Source: Lophium mytilinum
Lineage: Eukaryota > Ascomycota > Dothideomycetes > Mytilinidiales > Mytilinidiaceae
Assembly (NCBI GenBank): GCA_010093605.1
Contig: MU004181.1
Span: 1,364,001-1,428,000 of the forward strand
Direction: 5' to 3'
DNA length: 64,000 nucleotides
Shown: positions 44,396 to 55,297 of the stretch, one piece after another
Layout: each line of letters opens with the position of its first letter
How positions within the stretch are numbered: position 1 is the stretch's first letter
Program-made: the position numbers and the translations under genes
Notes under the pieces: model-generated
Databases searched by the model: none
Told to the model about the DNA's origin: nothing
The model's input: the letters and a program-made list of their open reading frames with translations, nothing else

Positions 44396-45682
44396 ATGGA
44401 TTCGGCATCTATCACAGAAAGCGTTCCCGACGACGCTATATGCGTCAACTATGCACTCAATGGAAATATCAAGGGCTTGGAATACCTCTTTAGCAACGGT
44501 CTAGCATCTCCAAAAGACATCAGCCATACAAGAGGGTATTCTTTGCTGCGTTGGGCCTTGTACGGGAAACAGTACGCAACATGCGAGTTCCTTATCGAAG
44601 AAGGGGCCGACCCCGACCATAAACCGATCTCCGCGAATGACTATAGTCCCCGCATCAAAGCCTGCCACTTCCTTCTTGAGGGTGGCCTTCCAGAAACGGA
44701 ACTCCGCGTCTTACAGCTCATCGCGAACGGCCACCTTAAGAATTTCATCAACGAAGCAGGTTTCACCCAGGCACATCGTATAGCTCTCGGGTTGTCATTC
44801 ACAAGCTTGAAGGAAGAACTCAAACTCCATCCTGAGGACCTCGATAAGCCAGACTGTATAGGTCGAACTCCGCTATCATGGGCAGCGGCCAGGAGTAACA
44901 ATACACTCGGTGTGAAGGCATTTCTGAGCCATGGCGCAAATCCAAACATCCTTGACGCCACCTTATCTGGACCAGTGTCAAATGCCGCCGCCCAAGGCCA
45001 TACAGCTTGTGTACGCTTGTTACTTGAAGCTGGCGCATCCCCCGACGCCAGAAAACTCCCAGGGATCAGGAAAGGCAGCCCACTCAACGTTGCTGCACGG
45101 CGATCGAACGATATCGAGCTCGTTAAAATCCTCCTTGAATTCGATGCTGATATTGAATCTGTTGGAGTCGATGGGGTTACCCCTCTGATTCACGCTACAC
45201 GAAACGATAATGCGATCTTCGCCGCGCTATTCCTCGACTACGGCGCTGATATCCACGCAATCACGGTATCCGGAGCCACTCCGCTCACGACGGCTATCAC
45301 TCACAATAGCCATAACGTTCTCCGTCTGATACTTGACAAATGGCACGATTGCACCGTAACCCCGCGTCTAAAGGGTCCACATCTCCTTGATATCTCGGCG
45401 ATCTACGCCGATATCGAAACACTTGAAATTCTTACCAGTACCAACCATCTGCCGGTCCGTCGAGACAACAGCTACGATGCTAGCAAATGCGGCGATCAGC
45501 TTCGCCAACGACGCGACTATACTGAGGAACTCTCGTCGGCATTCGAGAAGTTTCTTGAATCGATTAGCAGTGCACCAAACGTGCGAAACAGCCCGGACCA
45601 ACTAGCAGAGGCAGCATGTTTGGACCCGGCTCTCGCCCAAAGTGATGCTTCCGATCTGGCAATTGTCGAAGTCGAGGATTAG
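44396..45682 (+). CDS. Ankyrin-repeat protein, C-terminal half of a STAND/ankyrin family
   Basis: A single exon of 428 aa from the ATG at 44396 (MDSASITESVPDDAICVN). The repeat array contains NIKGLEYLFSNGLASPKDIS, then RGYSLLRWALYGKQYATCEF, and later RTPLSWAAARSNN, SGPVSNAAAQGHTACVRLLL, GSPLNVAARRSNDIELVKIL, VTPLIHATRNDNAIFAALFL and ATPLTTAITHNSHNVLRLIL. These are ankyrin helices in a known fungal order. A typical family member has a long helical N-terminal region and a CxC motif before this; here that half is decayed upstream. The reading frame is clean and the C-terminus is acidic. It may be expressed as a stand-alone ankyrin scaffold or be a surviving fragment. Confidence 0.72.
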   Translation: MDSASITESVPDDAICVNYALNGNIKGLEYLFSNGLASPKDISHTRGYSLLRWALYGKQYATCEFLIEEGADPDHKPISANDYSPRIKACHFLLEGGLPETELRVLQLIANGHLKNFINEAGFTQAHRIALGLSFTSLKEELKLHPEDLDKPDCIGRTPLSWAAARSNNTLGVKAFLSHGANPNILDATLSGPVSNAAAQGHTACVRLLLEAGASPDARKLPGIRKGSPLNVAARRSNDIELVKILLEFDADIESVGVDGVTPLIHATRNDNAIFAALFLDYGADIHAITVSGATPLTTAITHNSHNVLRLILDKWHDCTVTPRLKGPHLLDISAIYADIETLEILTSTNHLPVRRDNSYDASKCGDQLRQRRDYTEELSSAFEKFLESISSAPNVRNSPDQLAEAACLDPALAQSDASDLAIVEVED

Positions 45683-46964
45683 AATAGGTCTGAAGAGTTG
45701 GGTCTTTTCTTTTGTCTAGCGATGTCATTGAAGGAGCTGCTGGCAAGCTCCGAGAATGAAGGCGAGATGTGGATTGTTCGGTGGATTTTTTTTTCCTTAT
45801 TTCCTAATATTTCTTTACATCACCTCAGACTTTCCTTACCCTTGCCAGAAAATGACCTGTCAATACACCCTTTTTAGAATAAAACTATGTGCCTTGACGA
45901 ACTTCCTTTCGATCTTCCACAATTCTTCGAGCGACTTATTAAGTTGATCGATGTGGTCCATCAGAGTCAGCTTTATGTGACGTTCCATCTGGCAGCTTCA
46001 CAGTCATATTGTACATACATGCAAGATGGGAAGGTCTTCGTATCTGGGTCTTACTTATGATGACTCAGATTAAGAGTGTTTCCGCCGTAGTTTTTCCTTA
46101 AAACCATTCGACCTTTTTCCTCTTTCTGATGCTTTTAATATCATGCTGCCTACTTGTAATCCTTCTTTTTTACCGTCGCTGTACTACGTGGAAGTTCGTT
46201 GAATACCTCACTGGTCTCGGCGGCACTTTGCGGTAGTCCGCCCTCTCGATTTTATTCGCCGCACTCTACTGCTATCCAGAAATCTAGAGGTAATGAAAGA
46301 GAACTTCGGGCGGGCATCTACGGAAGCGCATGCTGTCTCCGACTGCCGTCTTCGTGGGGTCAATCAACACACATTGTAGGATCGAAATCCTAGACCAGGG
46401 GATTCTCAAGGGTATATGAGGCGGTATGGCGATGAGGTGGTATGATCGTGTGTGGACTTTCGTCTCCCCCTCGGAGCGGTTACTGCGCGTTAATACCTAA
46501 ACAATGCTAGAGTAAATATAGGGTCGTAATATACGGCGTCAGACACCGTTGACAACGCCCCAACCGCACTCGGACGAACCACACCAAAAGCCAAAATTAC
46601 GATGCTATAGATTCGGTCCCTGGCCTGCAGAACTGCCATGCCTCTATTCACACCTTATATTTGGTAAATGCATGGTCCTCTATACAACTACCAGGCCGCG
46701 GTGCCTTCACGAGCCGACTGCACCTTTTTCTTCATCAGACGGCTACGCGCGTCACTCAACACACTGAGAAGCCTTATTCACCATCTTCCTTTTGTCGAAG
46801 TAATTGCTTTTGCCACAAACCCGGATATGCCTGCCTAAGTGATGTGCTAGGAGTGTCCGTCTCTCTTTATAGCTCATCGATACCTCTCCTGGCTGCACGC
46901 CGATTTCTCTGCCTCTCTATCCGCTCTTCCTACTCTTTCCTCATCTCTTTTCGCCGCATCCACC
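45683..46964. other. Intergenic upstream of the S41 peptidase
   Basis: About 1.3 kb. It is AT-rich at 45.78-46.2 kb with poly-T runs, then CT-rich near 46.85-46.96 kb before the peptidase ATG, a normal leader pattern. No gene was found. Confidence 0.4.
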
Positions 46965-49734
46965 ATGCAGTACATCCTTCTCTCCGTCTTAATTGGGCTC
47001 CTTTCAGTCACTTCCGCCAACCCAATCTTACACCCTCGTGCCAGCCCTACCAACACTAACAGTAACACCGCCACTAGTAGCGGTACGGCGCCATGCGCCG
47101 CCGTCTCTGCCGCTCACTTTGCGCCAACCAACCCTGATGGTACAGTTCCGGCGAACCTGGCTTATGAATGCCTCAAGAGCGTGCCACTCAACATCACCGC
47201 TGCTAAGAGCCTCATGGGGGAGATACGGCCCTACATCAGATGGCAAACCAACATTGCCTTCCTGAAGAATCCACCCTCCGAGTACATTCAGAAAATCCAG
47301 TCTCCCGTGGACATTCTCGCCGGATTAGATCAAATTGAGGCACAAATTGATAGTGGGGCTTTCTTTGGCGAGTACGACGTGAGTACCTAACCTTTTCTTT
47401 TCTCAGATTGATAGAAAAAAATCTAGAGATACCTCTTGCACAGTACTTAATCGCTAGTCTTTGTAAATTTTTCTGCTGCACTTCGAGGTGTTACACATTC
47501 TCAAAATTCGGAAGCGCCTCTTTTCAAATAATCATTGTCCGGCACGCCACGTCAAATGGTGGCGGATGCAGAGCATTTCGAAAGCGAGAATTGCTGTAGT
47601 TTCGGTGGAATCAAGTTTGTGTGCGCATGTCTGCCGCCGTTCATGTACTCTGAATACGTTTCCAAACCTATGACGAACTGTAGATTAACGATTCTGATGT
47701 ATCCCCGGATTCTGATCTATACCATACTGCTTGGGCCACGTCGAACCGTATGGGCGAAGGTTCTAACTAACTCCTCCGTAGTTCGGATCTGCGCTCTATA
47801 AACTCATCTTATCAGCACACGACGGTCATTTCTCTATCGTCCTAGATTCCGTAGGAAATCTTTTCAACTTCGACAGGAGGGTACCATTGGTTTCCGTCTC
47901 TGAAGATGGAGTGAAGTTACCTGCGGCTTTTGTGTACGCCGATGTCGTGGCCCAGCAATTCAACACTATTTCCTATACTCCCTCGGCTGTTGTCCGGATT
48001 GATGGCCAAGATACCGCCACCTTTCTCGAGAATTGGAGCCAATGGGGCATTCTTCAGGACCGCGATGCCCTATATAACAATCTCTTCTACGAGCTTGCGC
48101 AAGTCTCAATTGGCGGCTCTGGGACCGGCACTGGAACCTTTAGGTAAGGCTCACTCACACACACACATGACGCCCGGGTTCGCTCACACATTTATCATAG
48201 TGGCGGTGGGCGCGGTCGTTGGGCTCCGTTGACGACAGCGACTACTACACTTACTTTTGCCAATGGGACCTCCCGCGTGTATAATAATATCGCATACCCC
48301 ATGTTTAGCTTGAGTGGTATCGATTCAGGGGAGAAGCTGCAGCAGCAGAATTTCAACTATTACGACGGGAGCACCGCCAATACTGGAGAAGCAAAGCTCC
48401 AGGCCGCTCCTGGTGCAAAAGCCGCAGCACCAGTCTCAGGATCAACATCGCCCGCTGGCTACCCGCCTTACGTTGTTGCCGGTCCCTCAAACCTCGTCAA
48501 CGGCTACTACATCGATTCGCCAGGCTACACCGACGTTGCGGTCCTCTCCCTACCCAATTTCGAGGGAGACTCAGACTACGAAGCCGACTTCCAGTCCACA
48601 AACCGAAACTTCCTCGCTAAAGCCGTCGCAGACAACAAAACTAAGCTCATCATCGACGTCTCCGCCAACGGCGGCGGCACCGTCTTGCAAGCCTACGACC
48701 TCTTCAAGCAACTCTTCCCCTCGCCCGCCTACCTCCCCTACGGCGCGACACGCTGGCGAGCCCACGAAGCCATGGACCTCATCGGCCAAGCCTTCAGCGC
48801 TGTGTGCCCGCTCTACCCGCGCGTGCTCGACACGATCCAGTTCTACGTGCAGGAGATGCAATCAACGTACTTCGACTATGAAGAAGAAGCCGACGTCAAC
48901 TACAAGCCCTTCACGTCCTGGCCCGAAAAATATAGCCCGCGCGTGTACAACGGCGACAACTTCACCGGCATCTCGCGCTACAACCTCTCCGACACCCTCA
49001 TCACGCTGCAGTCGGGCGGTATCGACATCACCGGCTACGGCGCCCTCGCGGGTCTTAGCAACAACCCGCAGCCGTTCAAAGCTGAGGACATTATTCTTGT
49101 CTACGACGGCTACTGCGCGTCTACGTGCAGCATCTTTTCGGAGCTGATGCGGCAGCAGGGCGGCGTCAAGGCGTATGCTATGGGCGGGCGGCCTAACACC
49201 CACCCGATCCAGGCGGTGGGCGGGACCAAGGGCGTAAACAACTACGGATGGGATACCATCCAGTCGTTAGTGTCGTTAGGCGTTAGGGCGACTAGCGGCG
49301 CGACGAGAACCCGGTATCAGCAAAGCACGCTGGGCACGGATTACAACGCCTATGGGCCGTTCGCCCGTACGTCTTGGGCGAGCTCCCCCGGATGCAACGT
49401 GAGAGATGGGCTCAGGCAGGGCGATGACAGCGGGACGCCGTTGCAGTTTCGGTACGAGGAGGCCGACTGTCGGTTGTATTATACGCCGGAGATGACGGTG
49501 GATGTGACGGCTATCTGGAAGGCGGCGGCCGACGCGCATTGGAGTGGGAAGGGTAAAGGTAAGTGTGTGGTGAATTGGTGGCCATTTTCTAAGAGAGAGG
49601 TTACTACAACGTTGAAGACGAGTAGACTTAGGAAGAGGGGCGCGAATGATGCAAAGGTTATGGAGGAGTTGTTGAATACGCTGACAATTAAGACGGATAA
49701 TCAGCTGAGGGGGAGTGGGTTCATGCAGCCGTAG
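46965..49734 (+). CDS. Secreted S41-family serine peptidase (CPAF-like)
   Basis: Three exons: 46965-47378, 47782-48143 and 48201-49734; 769 aa. A signal peptide is clear (MQYILLSVLIGLLSVTSA, cleavage near Asn19). A low-complexity Thr/Ser/Asn linker follows, then APCAAVSAAHFAPTNPDGTV, ALYKLILSAHDGHFSIVLDS (candidate catalytic His151 or His154), and near 566 DGYCASTCSIFSELMRQQGG (candidate catalytic Ser566). Between lie LKLIIDVSANGGGTVLQAYD-type sequence (the S41 core strand) and DIILVYDGY. The family includes fungal extracellular peptidases; substrates are unknown. Intron 1 is 403 nt, very long for this genome, and the product joins smoothly across it. The C-terminal 60 residues are basic and unique. 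Confidence 0.88.
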
Positions 49735-50088
49735 GTTTGAAATGGGGAGTGGAACGGCTGGGAAACGGCAACTCATCAAGCATCAAGTCCAATAGTGGTG
49801 TCCAAAATCCAATCCTGTTTCGCCGCGATCCGGTCCAGATGGTATGCTAGCGATGCTGCAGAAAATGACTGTGACAAGATGGAAAGGGAGCCAAAATCTG
49901 CCGTGAAATAAGAATAACAAACTCCTCCGCAACTCCACCCAATGCCGGGAGCCGACGTTCTTCCCGAGGACCAAGAAATGTGACGGCGACCCAATTGCTC
50001 CTTCTAAATCCCTCCAACCTCATCTAAGAGGTCCGTAAAAAGTACACATCCGTATCCAACATCTAGCCGCCCATAGACTTATCTACAT
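49735..50088. other. Intergenic, tail-to-tail
   Basis: These 354 bp separate the 3' ends of the S41 peptidase and the OGT-like gene. Nothing else is visible. Confidence 0.4.
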
Positions 50089-53000
50089 CTAGGAAGGCCG
50101 CTTCCCCTCCAACCAAATATCCCCTCCTTCGCCTCTAACCCACATTCCCCACGCCCTCTCGTACGCCTCCTCTAAATCTCTCACCCACCGCTTTGTATCA
50201 AACAACGCGCTCTTCCACCGACTCTCGTACAGTAACTTGCGTAATGCCGCCAGCCGACCTGTCGCCCGATATCCCTCGTACACACACTCCTTGCCCAAGC
50301 GCACAGCCGCTTCTTCATACTCCTCCTCGCTCCCTGCGATCAGATCCCGCGCCGCTTGCACTCCATCCGCGTTTCTTGGCAGAGCGCCTTTCAGGATACT
50401 CGCCGCCATGCGGCTGCACATCTTGTAGCGATAGCGCGGGAGGGTTAGTAAGGGTGTGCCCGACCACAAGACGTCGGCGGCCGTGGTGTGCGCGTTGCAT
50501 TCTGGCGTGTCTAGAAAGAGGTCGCAGACGCGAGCGCGCGCGATATGCATGTGCTTCTGGGCGACGTCGGTGAATATAACACGGGACGCGACTTCAGGGC
50601 CGGCCCATGCGTGGGCAGTTTGCTTTAGGTTGGTCTCGCCGAGGTCGGGGAAGCGAAGGAGCCAGAGAACGGCATTAGGGAGACGTGCAAGGATGCGGAG
50701 CCAGGTACGGAAGGTGGTAGGCTCGATCTGAGGGACAGGTGTTAGAAGACTTTACAGGGTGATGAAGAGAAGGAATGGACGTACCTTGTAGAGTTGGTTG
50801 AAGTTGCCCAAGATAATGGCATCGTCGGGAAGGTTAGGGAAGAGTTCTTTACGCATCTTCCAACGTCGGACTTGCTCGTCTTCCCAGTCCAACTGCTTGC
50901 CCTGCGAGTCTGGCGCGCTCTGTCTGTGGTCGCAGCAGAAGAATGTATCGCGGGAGAAAATGATGTTCTCGCCATAGACCCATTCGTCGTCTGTCCCTCC
51001 GCTGTTGTCGTCGACGAAATTATCTTCAATATCGACGTTGCGACGCCACTTCCGCAGCGTACTCGGGGGCACGGCTGTGTCGTCTGCGAGTAAGTAATCA
51101 CACCATTCCGCGCCTAGTGTGCCGGCGAAACCCATAAAGGACATCTGAATGGGAGCTGGACGAGCTGCGAACACTTCGTTCCTCGCGCCGCGAGTGTAGC
51201 CATTCAGGTTGATTAGTATGTGAATCCCATCTTGCACAATCTGGTTGACGAGGCGTTCGGCTGACCAATTGCTGGCATCGTAGAAGACCGGCGACTCTTT
51301 CTCAATCTGTTGGCGATGAACAGAACCGTCGCTTGCAGTAGTAGCGTAACAGTATGCCTTGGCGCGGGAGCGGTCATGAAGTCCAAATACTGACTGCATG
51401 AGATGTGCCAGTGGGTGGTTGTTGAAGTCAGATGACACGTACCCGACCTTGAGGTACGGTTTCGGAGGTGGAGGGGGAGCAAAGACTGTCGGTGGTATCC
51501 ATGGAGCCTTTAGTGTGGAGCAAGATATGCGAAGACCGTTTCTCTGAGATATCAACCTTATCTGCTTCGCAGACATCGGACAGGTGAAGGTATGGAAAGG
51601 AAGAACGGTAGGAGCGGCCGGGACCGTGAGAGCGCCTGGTAGCTGAGGTCGCCGGTACCATGTAGTCGGACGTGGCATTCCCTTGACGTACTTGTCTTGG
51701 TACCATTGCCATGTAACTCTTCTGATTACGCGCTCAACCAAGCGTACCACTCTTGCGCCTTCCCATTTCTGACCTCTCCAGCTGGCCAGCGTTGACTTCA
51801 TGCTCTTCTCCTTCTCCTTCAAGTCGGAAACACCACCTTCGATGAGAGTCAACGATCGAATTATTGATTCCACAAAGCGCTGGTCGATGACGCCCAGTCC
51901 CCAGTTCTCTCCATCGCCCAGTTGTTTCTCGACAAGATCAACGACTCGCTTGATCCAGCCAGAACTCGAAGCACCGGGAAGTTTCGCGTCAAGGAGCATG
52001 CCCTTATCGTCCACGTGCCATCGATCTCGGGTGCCGCTATCCGAAGCAATACCGCCTCTACCTGCCCAGCCACAGACTGAGTTCAAGGCATTCGCAAGGC
52101 CGCACACAGCCTCAGCAAAGTCAGGACTGGCATTCACAGCGCGCCTGTAGTATGTGATGGCGTCGCTAATCCGGCCTTTGTCCTTCACAGCGTTTGCCAG
52201 ATTTGCAAGGGCGATATCGAAGTTCCCGTCACATGCTACGGCCTGCTCATACATATTGATGGCAACGTCTAATTGGCCGATATCTTTGAGTAAGCTGCCA
52301 AGATTCGTGTAAAGATGTGCGTGTTTCGAGTCTAGGAGCAGGCCGTAGTTGTAATGCATTAGTGCTAGTGCGATTCCGCTCCCGGGGACCAACCCAGGTA
52401 TTATAGGTTTGGGGATGGGAGCGGATACCGGGATGTGCTTGGAAGGCGCCGACTGCTGCACACTGGAGAGCAGTATACCGACATTGTTGGCAGTCGACGG
52501 ACTTGGTTGAAGCGAAAGAGAAAGGTAGTATAAGGCTAGAATCTCTCGTACGCTGTATGAAGTCTGGTATGCGGACGACTTCGGTGAGTTTGTGGACATC
52601 CCATCCTGGAAAATTTTGGCTAGGGACAATAGTGAGTTACTGGTAGTTGATATCGCAGCTTTCCGAGCCATTCCTTCACTAGAAACAAATTTGAGACCAG
52701 GAAGCTGTCCATGCGGAGGAAAGCAAAGCTGTGAGGTTTTCAAGGCAGGCTCAGGACCGAGTAAAATCGGATCATGCGAAATTGGGACGCGCCGGCCGTC
52801 AGCGGTTGTCTCGCCTTGTCCAATAACTGAGAGGATATGCCTAATAAGACCTTCAATGCCCTGTATTTGACGGCCAGCAGCGATCAAGACGGCGCTTTCG
52901 AAAGCTTTAGCAGCGCCGACGTTGTCACCCAGAGCATATAACATGTTCCCCTTGGCGTGAACTAGTGCGAGGATTCTGCCGTTGTCCGATCCTGGAATAG

Positions 53001-55297
53001 CGTATCCACTTGATCCGAAGCCAGGCTGATCTGAGCCAGGTAGCTCGTCCAGATCCTTGAAGACAGTCTCACCATCTCCATCGAAGAACTCAAACACTGG
53101 TTTGTCAGAGACTTCTGAGACTGCTGGAGAGCGGCTCATGGATGTCGACCGCTCACTCTGAACATCGAGGTTCTTTGATAGCTCCCCACTCTTGAAATAT
53201 CTCAAGGATCGCTCCACATGTTCAATAATCTGGACAGCCTCTTTCCCTCTATGATCTGTGCACAGAAGACCAATCAAATGTTCAACAGCTTCGAAATAGC
53301 TAGGACGTAATTTGACCGCGCGGATCCAATACTGCTCGGCATCTTGTTTTCGCTGAAGCGCGAGAAGAGTTGCAGCTAGATTAGAGATTGCTTCCACATG
53401 GCTGGCATCTTATCAGCAGGGTTTGAGTGCGGCGGTCATTGTCAACTTACTCTGCGTCAAGATCAAGTATCCGAGAATACCACCCGAGTGCCTTCTGATA
53501 ATCTCCAAGTGCATAGGCTAAGCATCCGCCGAGAAGCATGCCGTCTATCCATTTCCAAGAGCTTTCACTGCAGTGTTTTGTAATTGACTCGAGAGCTGAG
53601 TTTGCAACAGTACTTGAAAATACGCTGGGTTGCAATCCGGTAATCGATCCCGAGGTCCGTCGCAACGTACGAGCAGAATCATTAATCTGATTATGTAGGT
53701 GCATTAGGCCAGGACTTCCCATTTGCTGTTGCCAAGAGGCTCGCCGTTGAGCTTCGGGATCCCGTTGCTCGGCCGGACTTGGGGACCACAAAGAAGATGA
53801 GCGACCGTGAGATAGCGATGGTCGCTTGTGTTTATTTTGGAAGTTCGGATCGTCATGCTCGGCGCTGAGCGCTTGAGACAAAGTGCCAGGATTCGATATC
53901 CGCCTGTCATAAGTCTTGCCAGAGTTGTTAGTATTTGAGGAGGAGAAATTAGCGCCAGGCTGCCGAGGAGGTTTTGGATAGATGTTGGGACGAGGCGGCT
54001 GCCCGTTTGCGTGTCGAATATGGGCATTTGCCTTTCTAGTTTGTTGTAAATACTTTAGGAGGTCAATGTAGACCGTGTGAGCCCAGTTGAAAACCTTCTC
54101 CCGCAATTGCGCATTGCTTGAATGAGGGCCAAACTCGGAGTCGGAGATAGGTGTAGAGATGGGCGTGAGGTCAAGTACTGGCGTCGTTTGGCCAGACGAG
54201 TGTGACGAGTGGACGTCAAGCGGGGTATGTGATGTTCGCTGTCTAAACTGAGTATTGAGATTCAGGTTCTGATATTCTGGTCCTTGGTTGCGTCCATGGT
54301 GATAAGTATGATGTGTCGGTTCACCATTTCGTATGCTATATGGCAGCGGCTGATCAAGAGCAGCACCGTCGATGTTATACGAATTTCCAGGTGGTAATGG
54401 TATTGATCCGGGAAATGGGGTTTGTTGCAAGAGGTTGGCATTCGGTACCGGAGGATTGAATGCTTGCCAATCCCCCATGCCTTTGCCAAGATAGCCTTGT
54501 TGATGCGCCGAACTCCAAGTAGACGCAGGATGATGGTAGTAGCGTGGATCACGCATAGCGGCAGGCCTGTAGGGAATGAAGGTTCCATCGTACCAGTAAG
54601 GCCCATACGGGCCTTGATCATTCGATACTGTTGGAGCTAGTTGTGTGTGAAATTGAGGGTCCATTGCACCACAAAACTGCTGGCCATAGAAGCGATACAC
54701 GAGATCCTGGTCGGCTGGCAGCTGGTTCAGCATCGAATCAAAATTTGGCAACGTGTTTTGTGAATTCGTCCACGAATTCTTGCGAGCATGCCAATTGACG
54801 GACTGGGGCTCTTGATTCACTTGACCGTAGCCATTGAATACCGAAGCAGGCGACCTTATCGGTAAATTCTGAGTCAGGCTATGCGGAAACACTGCTGAAT
54901 TCAAGTGGGTAGGTTCGTCAGCCGTGACGGGTAGCAGAACGTGCTTGGATGCATGTGGCCTTTCTGTCTGCTCCACTGAAGTTCCGTCGTACGCGGCGGC
55001 CAGGATCCCGTTTGGTGTCTTCCGACGAAGCATGTGCTCTGGATGCTTCACTTCCACCTGACCCTGGCCCCTCTGTTCTGTATATTGCTGGTGTGAATTC
55101 TGGCGCTGAAGGGGATGAGCGTACTGCTGGGGCATTCGGGGATGCCCAGCACTCCACTGTTCGTGACCAGGGGCATTTCGACGTGCAGCGGAGCGCGGAG
55201 AGATGGGGAGTGAGTCGGAAGGCGCAGCGGGTGTGTTGAAAGTGAACAGCTGCGTTTGCTGCGTAGGGAGGGGTGGATATTGCCGGACCATCGTCAT
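50089..55297 (-). CDS. OGT-like O-GlcNAc transferase (TPR plus GT41 domain)
   Basis: Three exons: 53451-55297, 50785-53401 and 50089-50727; introns of 49 and 57 nt; 1700 aa. Residues 1-about 560 are disordered and rich in Gln, Pro, Asn and Ser. TPR helices occur near 600-655 and again near 960-1060 (YTNLGSLLKDIGQLDVAINM, ALANLANAVKDKGRISDAIT). The catalytic GT41 domain starts near 1265: LKVGYVSSDFNNHPLAHLMQ, then ILINLNGYTRGARNEVFAAR, PAPIQMSFMGFAGTLG, NFNQLY, NAVLWLLRFP and DLFLDTPECNAHTTAADVLW. The His of SDFNNHP and other OGT residues are present. OGT adds O-GlcNAc to Ser/Thr of nuclear and cytosolic proteins. Residues 1-560 are not part of animal OGT. Most ascomycete yeasts lack this enzyme; its role here is unstudied. 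Confidence 0.9.
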
